A DNA stretch of 64,000 bases. It comes from Anaerolineales bacterium. GTDB lineage: Bacteria > Chloroflexota > Anaerolineae > Anaerolineales > UBA11579. Made by a program: the position numbers and the translations under genes. Numbering within the stretch: position 1 is the first letter of the stretch; every line of letters starts with the position of its first letter. Below the pieces are notes generated by a model, which saw only the letters and a list, made by a program, of their open reading frames with translations, was not told the origin of the DNA and made no database searches. This document shows, in pieces, positions 16,981 through 24,433 of this stretch. The stretch is taken from contig JAHBVB010000001.1 in the NCBI GenBank assembly GCA_019637805.1, forward strand, positions 757,875 through 821,874, in the 5' to 3' direction.

Positions 16981-18816
16981 ATGGGTTTCTTTTCTGGACT
17001 TGATGTAGAAGCATACGACCGCCAGTACACCGACCGCCAGTTGGTCGATCGCATGGCGCATTATTTTCGCCCGCATATGGGCGCCATCCTGACGATTGGC
17101 TTGACTGCGCTGTTCACCGCCGTCTCCGGCGCGGCGGTGCCCTTGCTGCTCTCCCGCGCCCTGGATCTGGTCGGCGATCAGATCGGCAACGCCCAAGTCA
17201 TCGCTGTCACCGCCATTGTGACCGTCTCTGGCGTGCTGATCTGGCTGACCAACTGGTGGCGCCGCCGTTTGACGGCCCGGGTGATCGGCGACGTGGTCAT
17301 GGAGATCCGCAAAGACGGCTTTCGCGCCGCCGCGGCCCACGATCTGTCTTTCTATGACGACAATCCCTCGGCCAAGGTGGTCTCGCGTATCACCTCCGAC
17401 ACGCGTGACTTTGGCGACATGATCGTGCTGATCACCGATCTGATCTCGCAGTTCGGTTTGGCGCTACTGCTGGCGATCAGCCTGATCTTTGTGCAGGGCT
17501 TTCTCTCACTCCTGTTGTTCGCCCAGCTGCCCTTCTTTTACTTGGCAGCAGTGGCCTTCCGCGCCGCGGCCCGTCGGACCACTCAGCGCGGCATGCGCGC
17601 CATGGGCAACGTCAACGCCGCCATCAAGGAGACGATCAGCGGCATTTCGGTCGCCAAGAACTTCCGCCAGGAAGGAATGATCTTTGACGAATTCAACGAC
17701 GCCAACACCAGTTCGTTTGACGTCAACATTCGCCGCGGTTTCGTACTCTCTGCGGTGTTCCCGGTGCTCAACGGCCTATCGGCCATCGGCACCGGCCTGT
17801 TGCTGTATGTCGGCGGCCTCAACGTGGTCAACGGCATTATCACTGCTGGCGCCTGGTTCCTCTTCCTGCAGAGCCTGGACCGCTTCTTTTTCCCCGTGCT
17901 AAACCTCTCCTCGTTTTGGACGCAGCTGCAGTCCGGCCTCTCAGCGGCTGAGCGCTCTTTCGCGTTGATTGACGCCGATCCCAAGGTGGTGCAAACCGGC
18001 AACGAAGCGGTGGGTCGCCTGCGCGGCGATATTCTCTTTGAGAACATCATTTTCCGCTACACCGAACGCGAAACCGTGCTCAATGGCTTCAGTTTGCACA
18101 TCAAGCCGGGCGAAAATGTGGCCCTGGTAGGGCACACCGGCGCGGGCAAGTCATCGATCGCCAAGCTGGTGGCGCGCTTCTACGAATTTCAGGAAGGCCG
18201 CCTGGAAGTGGACGGCCGCGACATCCGCACGCTGGACCTGGCGCAGTACCGCCGCCAGCTCGGTATTGTCTCGCAGATCCCCTTCCTGTTCGCTGGCAGC
18301 GTGGCCGAGAACATCCGCTACGCTCGCCCGGACATCCGCGAGGCCGAAATTCTGGAACTGGCCGGCAAGATCGGTGACGGCGAATGGCTGGAGACGCTGC
18401 CGGACGGCCTGGAGACCCAGGTCGGCGAACGCGGCGGGCGCCTGTCCATGGGCCAGCGCCAGCTGGTTTCGCTGCTGCGCGTGCTGGTGCAGCGCCCGTC
18501 CATCTTCATCCTGGACGAGGCCACCGCCAGCATTGACCCCTTCACCGAATGGCAGATCCAGCAGGCGCTCAACTTGATCCTCAAAGAGAGCACCAGCATT
18601 CTCATTGCCCACCGCCTCTCCACGGTCAAGGCCGCTGACCGCATCATCGTGCTGCAGCAGGGCCGCATCATCGAAGAAGGCGACCACGACGGCTTGCTGG
18701 CCGCGGGCGGCCACTATGCCGGCCTGTACAACACCTATTTCCGCCATCAAAGCCTGGCGTATATCGAAGAGAGTCGCAAGCTCTCCAACGGCGACGCGGC
18801 TGCCCCGGCGGCTTAG
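16981..18816 (+). CDS. ABC exporter half-transporter, degenerate signature
   Basis: A 611-residue half-transporter with six transmembrane helices and an NBD. Walker A GHTGAGKS (from 384), Walker B FILDEAT with the canonical catalytic Glu513, and H-loop His544. The signature reads LSMGQ (488-492) instead of LSGGQ. With the preceding gene it forms one consensus site (this Walker A/B plus the partner LSGGQ) and one degenerate site, the usual asymmetric arrangement. It starts 3 bases after its partner. Confidence 0.92.
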   Translation: MGFFSGLDVEAYDRQYTDRQLVDRMAHYFRPHMGAILTIGLTALFTAVSGAAVPLLLSRALDLVGDQIGNAQVIAVTAIVTVSGVLIWLTNWWRRRLTARVIGDVVMEIRKDGFRAAAAHDLSFYDDNPSAKVVSRITSDTRDFGDMIVLITDLISQFGLALLLAISLIFVQGFLSLLLFAQLPFFYLAAVAFRAAARRTTQRGMRAMGNVNAAIKETISGISVAKNFRQEGMIFDEFNDANTSSFDVNIRRGFVLSAVFPVLNGLSAIGTGLLLYVGGLNVVNGIITAGAWFLFLQSLDRFFFPVLNLSSFWTQLQSGLSAAERSFALIDADPKVVQTGNEAVGRLRGDILFENIIFRYTERETVLNGFSLHIKPGENVALVGHTGAGKSSIAKLVARFYEFQEGRLEVDGRDIRTLDLAQYRRQLGIVSQIPFLFAGSVAENIRYARPDIREAEILELAGKIGDGEWLETLPDGLETQVGERGGRLSMGQRQLVSLLRVLVQRPSIFILDEATASIDPFTEWQIQQALNLILKESTSILIAHRLSTVKAADRIIVLQQGRIIEEGDHDGLLAAGGHYAGLYNTYFRHQSLAYIEESRKLSNGDAAAPAA

Positions 18817-18817
18817 T

Positions 18818-18823
18818 TATAAT
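18818..18823 (+). promoter_or_regulatory. -10 hexamer TATAAT upstream of gatB
   Basis: A perfect TATAAT directly after the ABC gene stop and 32 bases before the gatB start. Here there is room for a leader with an AGGAAA ribosome-binding site before the GTG, unlike the other TATAAT sites in the window. Confidence 0.55.
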
Positions 18824-18855
18824 CAGCCAGCTGGCTTGCCAGCCCAGGAAATATT

Positions 18856-20337
18856 GTGAGCCAACCATACCAGCCCGTCGTCGGCCTGGAGGTGCACGCC
18901 GTCTTGGAAACCCGTTCCAAGATGTTTTGCGACTGCCCCCTGGTCGATTCCACCCATGCCGAGCCCAACGTGGCTGTCTGCCCGGTATGCTCTGGCATGC
19001 CCGGCATGCTGCCGGTTATCAACCAGGCTGCCGTGGACTATGCGCTGCGCGTGGCCTTGGCGCTTAACTGCCAAGTGCACCCCACCAGCATCTTTGCCCG
19101 CAAAAGCTATTTCTATCCGGACCTGCCCAAGGGTTTCCAGATCTCGCAATACGAGCAGCCGCTGGCCACCCAGGGCTGGCTGGAATTTGACACCCCCGAA
19201 GGCATTCAGCACGTCACCATTCGCCGCGTACATATCGAAGAGGACACGGGCAAGCTGACCCACAAGCACGCCGATGGCCAACGGTATTCCTTGGTGGATC
19301 TGAACCGTTCCGGCGTGCCCTTGCTGGAAATTGTCACCGAACCGGAATTGCACTCCGTGGAGGCCGTGCGCAGCTGCGCCTACGCGCTGCGCAGCGTGCT
19401 GCGCTATGTGGGCGTCAACTCCGGCAACCTTGAAAAAGGTTTACTTCGTATCGAACCGAACATCTCCGTCCGCCCGGCGGGCAGCACAGACTTCGGCACA
19501 CGCGTGGAGATCAAGAACCTCAACAGCTTTCGTTCACTGGAGCGCGCCACCACCTATGAACTGCAGCGCCAGGCCGCCCTGCTGGACCAGGGCGGCCAGG
19601 TGGTGCAGCAGACCCTGGGCTGGGATGACGACCGCGGCGTAACCGTGGCGCAGCGCTCCAAGGAGTTTGCCGAAGATTATCGCTATTTCCCTGAGCCTGA
19701 CCTGCCGCCGCTGGTGCTGGACCCGGCCTGGATCGAAGAGGTCCGCGCCGCCCTGCCAGAGCTGCCCCACGCGCGCCGCAATCGCTTTGTCGAGCGCTAT
19801 GGCCTGACCTCCTACGACGCCGGTGTGCTCACCGCCGAGCGCGAGGTAGCCGACTTTTATGAAGCCGTGCTCGAGGCTGCCAAGCAGGCCGACGCCAAGT
19901 TGGCGGCTCATTGGGTTAGCGGCCCGCTCTTCAGCCTGCTCAACGAAGCCGGGGTGGAGTTGCACGCCTTGCAGTTCGGCCCGGCCGAACTAGCCGCATT
20001 GCTGGACCTGCTGGCTAGTGGCAGCATTAACGCTGTTGGCACCCGCCAGGTGCTGGGCGAGCTTTTCGCCCACGGCGGACCACCCGCCGAGATTGTGGAG
20101 CGCTTGGGCCTGCAGCAGATCTCTGACCCGCAACAATTGCAAACCTGGGTGGCTGCCGTGCTGCAGCAAAATTCGCAGCAAGTGACCGAGTACCTGGGCG
20201 GTAATGCGCCGCTGCTCAACTGGCTGTTCGGCCAGGCTCTCAAGCTGTCGGGCGGCAAGGCCGACCCGGCCAAATTGCGCGCCGAGCTGCAGCGCCAGAT
20301 CGCCGCCACTGAGACCTCCGGGGAGGAACTGCCATGA
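18856..20337 (+). CDS. gatB: Asp-tRNA(Asn)/Glu-tRNA(Gln) amidotransferase subunit B
   Basis: A 493-residue protein starting at GTG 18856. The GatB signature is clear: VVGLEVHAVLETRSKMFC at the N-terminus, CPVCSGMPGMLPVIN, RKSYFYPDLPKGFQISQYE, and the tail domain ending in the YqeY-like C-terminal region. GatB binds the misacylated tRNA, phosphorylates it with ATP and amidates it with ammonia from GatA. It is encoded apart from gatC-gatA and overlaps a MOSC gene by ATGA. Confidence 0.96.
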   Translation: MSQPYQPVVGLEVHAVLETRSKMFCDCPLVDSTHAEPNVAVCPVCSGMPGMLPVINQAAVDYALRVALALNCQVHPTSIFARKSYFYPDLPKGFQISQYEQPLATQGWLEFDTPEGIQHVTIRRVHIEEDTGKLTHKHADGQRYSLVDLNRSGVPLLEIVTEPELHSVEAVRSCAYALRSVLRYVGVNSGNLEKGLLRIEPNISVRPAGSTDFGTRVEIKNLNSFRSLERATTYELQRQAALLDQGGQVVQQTLGWDDDRGVTVAQRSKEFAEDYRYFPEPDLPPLVLDPAWIEEVRAALPELPHARRNRFVERYGLTSYDAGVLTAEREVADFYEAVLEAAKQADAKLAAHWVSGPLFSLLNEAGVELHALQFGPAELAALLDLLASGSINAVGTRQVLGELFAHGGPPAEIVERLGLQQISDPQQLQTWVAAVLQQNSQQVTEYLGGNAPLLNWLFGQALKLSGGKADPAKLRAELQRQIAATETSGEELP

Positions 20338-20897
20338 ACCAAACCATTGCCAGGGTCGAAGCGCTCTGCTTGACCGTCAAGGATTTGCCTGGGGAGCATG
20401 TAGATGAGGTGCAGGTGGATTGGGAGGGCTTCTTCGGGGACAAGCATTACGGACTGACCCGCAAACTGGGCCGCCACCACCAACCCTATGCCCGCGGCAC
20501 CGAAGTGCGCAACATGCGCCAGGTCTCACTGGTCTCGCGTGAGGAGCTGGATGAGATTGCTGCCCGCTTGGACCTGTCGCACATCGACCCCGCTTGGCTG
20601 GGCGCCAACCTGACCTTGTCTGGTCTGCCCAACCTCACTCACTTGGCGCCGGGCAGCCAGCTGCATTTTGAAGGCGGTGTAGGCCTGGTGGTGGATGGCT
20701 ACAATGCGCCTTGCACCACTGCCGGCGGCTATCTGCAAACGCTCTTCCCTGACCGTGAAAAGCTCACCAATCGCTTCCCCAAGGCCGCCGTGGACCTGCG
20801 CGGCCTGGTCGCCTGGGTGCGTGTACCCGGTGTGCTACGTCTGGGCGAGAGCTTCTTGGTCGAAGCCCCGCGTAGTGTCCCCGTCTCTCAAGCGTAG
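20334..20897 (+). CDS. MOSC-domain protein
   Basis: A 187-residue MOSC (molybdenum cofactor sulfurase C-terminal) domain protein. The expected segments are FFGDKHYGLTRK, RQVSLVSREELDEI, DPAWLGANLTLSGL and the conserved cysteine in NAPCTTAGG (about residue 125). MOSC proteins bind or transfer sulfur at a conserved cysteine, in some cases to the molybdenum cofactor. A molybdopterin enzyme is encoded at 7.97 kb, but no direct link is shown. It is translationally coupled to gatB. Confidence 0.85.
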   Translation: MNQTIARVEALCLTVKDLPGEHVDEVQVDWEGFFGDKHYGLTRKLGRHHQPYARGTEVRNMRQVSLVSREELDEIAARLDLSHIDPAWLGANLTLSGLPNLTHLAPGSQLHFEGGVGLVVDGYNAPCTTAGGYLQTLFPDREKLTNRFPKAAVDLRGLVAWVRVPGVLRLGESFLVEAPRSVPVSQA

Positions 20898-21097
20898 TCC
20901 TGCGGCCAATTGGGCTCGGCTTGACCGAAACGCGAGTCTGGGTTAAGGTACAGTTCTTCCCGTTTGTAATGGTGAGTGTTAAACAGTACCAACGTTTTTG
21001 GAAGTAGTGTGCGGGCTCCTTTCCGAGGTGTCCGCATAGTTGTTTAAAGGCCTGCACAGACGCCGGCCATTATCACCAGCACACAAAGGAGTGTGTA
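20898..21097 (+). promoter_or_regulatory. Upstream region of the glutamate dehydrogenase gene
   Basis: A 200-base gap without a gene. A possible promoter is TTGACC at 20921-20926 with TAAGGT at 20944-20949 (17-base spacer, weak -10). A strong AAAGGAG ribosome-binding site sits just before ATG 21098. I see no riboswitch motif. Confidence 0.35.
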
Positions 21098-22384
21098 ATG
21101 TCGGAAACCACCAATGCTTTCCAGATTGCCCAGGCGCAGTTTGACGGCGTCGCCGCCCAACTGAACCTGGAATCCCATGTGCGCGAAATATTGCGCTGGC
21201 CGCGGCGGGAGTTTAAGTTCCAGATCCCCGTGCGCATGGATGACGGCAGCTGGCAAGTTTTCTTCGGTTATCGCGTGCAGCATAATGATTCGCGCGGCCC
21301 TACGAAAGGCGGTATCCGCTTTCACACCTCTGAAACGATGGACACGGTGCGTGCCTTGGCCATGTGGATGACCTGGAAGTGCGCCGTGGCCGATATCCCC
21401 CTGGGCGGCGCTAAAGGCGGCGTGGCGGTGGATTCGGCCACCTTGACCGTGCGCGAGAAGGAACAACTCTGCCGGGGTTGGGTGGGCGCTATTCATAAGA
21501 ATCTGGGCCCGCGTACGGATGTGCCCGCCCCGGACGTGGGCACCAATGCCCAGATGATGGGCTGGATGATGGATGAATATTCCAAGCTGGCGGGCGAATA
21601 CACCCCCGGCGTTATCACCGGCAAGCCGGTGGGCGGCGGCGGTTCCCTGGGCCGCCGCGAGGCCACCGGGTACGGCGTGGTCTACAACGTGCGCGAGGCG
21701 ATGAAGCATCTCAAGCTGGACAGCAGCCAGACCAGCGCCGCAGTGCAGGGCTTTGGCAACGTGGCCCAATACGCGGCGCGCGGCTTCACCGAGCAGCTGG
21801 GCGGCAAAGTGGTGTGCGTCTCCTACTGGGACCGCAACGACAAGGCCGCTTGCAGCGTGGTCAGCCCCAAGGGCCTGGACATTCCTTTCTTGCAGGGCAT
21901 CACGGATCAATACGGCACGATTGACAAGTCCAAAGCCACCGCCGCTGGCTATACCATCGAGCACGGAGATGCCTGGCTGGAGCAGGACGTGGATGTGCTC
22001 ATCCCGGCCGCCCTGGAAAGCCAGCTGACCGGCGAAACCGTCAAGAAGATCAGCGGCAAGGTCAAAGTGATCGCCGAAGGCGCCAATGGCCCCACCACCA
22101 TCGATGCCGACGAGCATTTCAAGAAGAACAACATCTTCGTCATCCCGGACTTCCTCTGCAATGCCGGCGGCGTGACCGTCTCTTACTTCGAGGGTGTGCA
22201 GAACGACATGAACTATTATTGGAACTTGGACGAGGTGCTGCAGCGCTTGGACACCAAAATGACCGGCGCCTTCCACAACGTGCTGCAGGTCTCCACCCGC
22301 GAGCAGGTCTACATGCGCGATGCGGCCTACATGGTCGCCATCAACTCCGTGGTGCAAGCCATGGAGCTGCGCGGCTGGCTGTAA
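21098..22384 (+). CDS. gdhA: Glutamate dehydrogenase (Glu/Leu/Phe/Val dehydrogenase family)
   Basis: A 428-residue cytosolic enzyme. The catalytic lysine lies in PLGGAKGGVAVD (Lys106), with substrate-site segments RVQHNDSRGPTKGGIRFH and DVGTNAQMMGWMMDEYSK. The Rossmann domain has the AVQGFGNVAQYAARGF nucleotide loop around residue 212. It interconverts glutamate and 2-oxoglutarate plus ammonia, linking nitrogen and carbon metabolism. It appears monocistronic, with its own ribosome-binding site and a terminator. Confidence 0.94.
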   Translation: MSETTNAFQIAQAQFDGVAAQLNLESHVREILRWPRREFKFQIPVRMDDGSWQVFFGYRVQHNDSRGPTKGGIRFHTSETMDTVRALAMWMTWKCAVADIPLGGAKGGVAVDSATLTVREKEQLCRGWVGAIHKNLGPRTDVPAPDVGTNAQMMGWMMDEYSKLAGEYTPGVITGKPVGGGGSLGRREATGYGVVYNVREAMKHLKLDSSQTSAAVQGFGNVAQYAARGFTEQLGGKVVCVSYWDRNDKAACSVVSPKGLDIPFLQGITDQYGTIDKSKATAAGYTIEHGDAWLEQDVDVLIPAALESQLTGETVKKISGKVKVIAEGANGPTTIDADEHFKKNNIFVIPDFLCNAGGVTVSYFEGVQNDMNYYWNLDEVLQRLDTKMTGAFHNVLQVSTREQVYMRDAAYMVAINSVVQAMELRGWL

Positions 22385-22408
22385 GGTTAAGGTAAGTAGT
22401 AAACCAAA

Positions 22409-22431
22409 ACGGCGGGCCATCGGCCCGCCGT
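22409..22431 (+). terminator. Intrinsic terminator after gdhA
   Basis: A 10-bp GC-rich stem (22409-22418 with 22422-22431), three-base ATC loop, followed by TCTTGTT. The tail is only partly T-rich. On the minus strand the hairpin is followed by TTTTGGTTT, so it also serves the convergent small gene. Confidence 0.8.
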
Positions 22432-22457
22432 TCTTGTTGCTGTTGCAAAGTGGATGG

Positions 22458-22628
22458 TTAGAGGCCTTTGACCGCCGTACCAATCACCAACAAGAGGTAT
22501 CCAAGCAGCAGCAGCACAAAATTATTGCCCAGGCCGACCGACAGGATGCCGTATTGATTCAAAATGGCCAATCCGCCCAGGATGATGGCAATCCACCAGG
22601 TTACTTGCTTTGGGGCTGAAAGTTTCAT
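22458..22628 (-). CDS. Small two-helix membrane protein (56 residues)
   Basis: An ATG at 22628 is preceded by an ideal AGGAGA ribosome-binding site and opens a 56-codon frame ending TAA at 22458. The product begins MKLSAPKQVTWWIAIILGG and has two hydrophobic segments (about residues 10-27 and 36-53) joined by a short NQYGILSVGLGNN loop. Similar short membrane proteins occur in Chloroflexota, from memory; function unknown. It converges on gdhA and is downstream of the carboxylase gene on the same strand. Confidence 0.75.
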   Translation of the reverse strand: MKLSAPKQVTWWIAIILGGLAILNQYGILSVGLGNNFVLLLLGYLLLVIGTAVKGL

Positions 22629-22667
22629 ATTCAATCTCCTTGTTTTTTAGGGACTACAGTTACTACA

Positions 22668-22689
22668 ACCCCAAAGGGTATTTTGGGGT
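22668..22689 (-). terminator. Possible terminator after the carboxylase beta gene
   Basis: An 8-bp stem, ACCCCAAA (22668-22675) with TTTGGGGT (22682-22689), six-base loop. On the minus strand it follows the carboxylase stop by about 55 bases but has no real T-run, so termination is uncertain. Confidence 0.4.
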
Positions 22690-22743
22690 ACGCCGCAAAA
22701 GATGTCCCAAGATACTGGGTTAACGAAGGAACTTGCGCATAAC

Positions 22744-24354
22744 TTACATCCGAAACACGCCGAAACCGCCCTGCGGCCGCTCGGCGCGCAGCACCACCGA
22801 GAGCGCCAGGCCCAGCACGGTGCGCGTCTCGGCCGGATCCAGCACGCCGTCGTCCCATAGACGGGCGCTGGAGTAATACGGGTGGCCTTCGTGCTCATAC
22901 TTGTCCAGAATGGGCTGCTTCAGTTCTGCTGCCGCCTTGGTGCTTAGCGCTTTTTTGCCTTCGCGGGCCAGTTGGTCTTGCTTGATGGTCAGCATCACAT
23001 TGGCGGCTTGCTCGCCGCCCATCACGCTGATGCGCGCGTTGGGCCACATCCACAGGAAGCGCGGGTCGTAGGCACGGCCAGCCATGCCGTAATTGCCGGC
23101 GCCGAAGGAGCCGCCGATGATTACGGTCAGCTTGGGCACCGTGGCCGTAGCCACGGCGTGCACCAGCTTGGCCCCATCCTTGGCAATCCCGCCGGCCTCG
23201 TACTCCCGGCCCACCATGAAGCCGGTGATGTTCTGCAGGAATAGGATCGGGATGCCGCGTTGCTCACACAGCTCAATAAAGTGGGCGCCCTTCAGGGCGC
23301 TTTCGCTGAATAGTACGCCGTTGTTGCCCAGAATGCCCACCGGGTAGCCGTGGATATGGGCAAAACCGCACACCAGCGTCTCGCCGTAGCGCGCCTTGAA
23401 TTCGCGCAGGCGGCTGCCGTCTACCAACCGGGCGATCACCTCACGCACATCATAGGCCTCGCGGAAAGTGGTGGGCAGCACGCCGTACAGTTCCTCAGCG
23501 GGGTACAACGGTTCTTCTACCGGCTGCACATCCGTCCAGGGAGCCGGGCGCTGCGGCAGCCCGGCCACGATTTGGCGCAAAATATCAATGGCCTGGTCGT
23601 CATCCTCCGCAAAGTGGTCGGCCACGCCGGAAAGGCGTGTATGCACATCCGCCCCGCCCAGGTCCTCGGCGCTGACATCTTCGCCAGTCGCCGCTTTCAC
23701 CAGCGGCGGCCCACCCAGGAAGATGGTGCCGGTGCCTTTGACGATGATAGCTTCATCGCTCATCGCCGGCACGTAGGCGCCGCCGGCGGTACATGAGCCC
23801 ATCACCGCCGCGATCTGCGGAATGCCCGTCGCGCTCATCTGGGCCTGGTTGTAGAAGATGCGTCCAAAATGCTGCTCATCCGGGAACACCTGGTCTTGCA
23901 GCGGCAGGAAGGCGCCCCCGGAATCGACCAGATACAAGCAAGGCAGCTGGTTCTGCCAGGCGATCTGCTGGGCGCGCAAGTGTTTTTTGACGGTCAGCGG
24001 ATAGTACGAGCCGCCCTTGACCGTGGCGTCGTTGGCCACGATCAACACTTCGCGGCCCGCCACCCGGCCGATGCCGGTGACGACGCCTGCGCCCGGTGCG
24101 CCGTCCTCATAGAGGCCGTGGGCAGCCAGGGCGGAGAGTTCCAAAAAGGGCGCGCCGGGGTCCAGCAGGCGGTCAATGCGCTCTCGCACGAAGAGCTTGC
24201 CGCGCGCTTCGTGGCGCTGGCGGGCCCCAGTACCGCCGCCTTGGCGAACGGCTGCCAGCTGGGCGCGCAGGTCGGCGGCCAGTTGGCGGTGGTGCTGCGC
24301 GTTGGCAAGAAATTCAGGGCTTTGGGGATCCAGCCGGCTGGCGATCGGTTCCAT
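22744..24354 (-). CDS. Acyl-CoA carboxylase carboxyltransferase (beta) subunit
   Basis: A 536-residue carboxyltransferase with two crotonase-like halves. The N-terminal half has [19 protein letters not shown] and [20 protein letters not shown]; the C-terminal half has [31 protein letters not shown] and [16 protein letters not shown]. This pattern is closest to the methylcrotonyl-CoA carboxylase beta type, which transfers carboxyl from carboxybiotin to a branched acyl-CoA; propionyl- or geranyl-CoA relatives are possible. The biotin carboxylase and carrier are encoded at 34.9-36.9 kb rather than next to it. A TATAAT hexamer on the minus strand ends 10 bases before the ATG. Confidence 0.9.
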   Translation of the reverse strand: MEPIASRLDPQSPEFLANAQHHRQLAADLRAQLAAVRQGGGTGARQRHEARGKLFVRERIDRLLDPGAPFLELSALAAHGLYEDGAPGAGVVTGIGRVAGREVLIVANDATVKGGSYYPLTVKKHLRAQQIAWQNQLPCLYLVDSGGAFLPLQDQVFPDEQHFGRIFYNQAQMSATGIPQIAAVMGSCTAGGAYVPAMSDEAIIVKGTGTIFLGGPPLVKAATGEDVSAEDLGGADVHTRLSGVADHFAEDDDQAIDILRQIVAGLPQRPAPWTDVQPVEEPLYPAEELYGVLPTTFREAYDVREVIARLVDGSRLREFKARYGETLVCGFAHIHGYPVGILGNNGVLFSESALKGAHFIELCEQRGIPILFLQNITGFMVGREYEAGGIAKDGAKLVHAVATATVPKLTVIIGGSFGAGNYGMAGRAYDPRFLWMWPNARISVMGGEQAANVMLTIKQDQLAREGKKALSTKAAAELKQPILDKYEHEGHPYYSSARLWDDGVLDPAETRTVLGLALSVVLRAERPQGGFGVFRM

Positions 24355-24364
24355 GGCTCCATTG

Positions 24365-24370
24365 ATTATA
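24365..24370 (-). promoter_or_regulatory. -10 hexamer TATAAT of the carboxylase beta gene
   Basis: On the minus strand TATAAT ends 10 bases before the ATG at 24354, leaving almost no leader. No -35 consensus is seen. Confidence 0.5.
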
Positions 24371-24433
24371 AGCCAGCCGATTTATGCGGCGTGGGCTGGC
24401 CTGATCTCAGGTGTGTAGTATTTGTCAAACCGG

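Noticed and set aside
21044..22483. 479-codon open frame on the minus strand
   Set aside because: Antisense to glutamate dehydrogenase; the His/Gly/Ala-rich product has no recognisable domain.
22668..22689. Regulatory operator between the carboxylase gene and the small membrane gene
   Set aside because: The inverted repeat lies downstream of one gene and 40 bases upstream of the other, and a weak terminator is the simpler reading.
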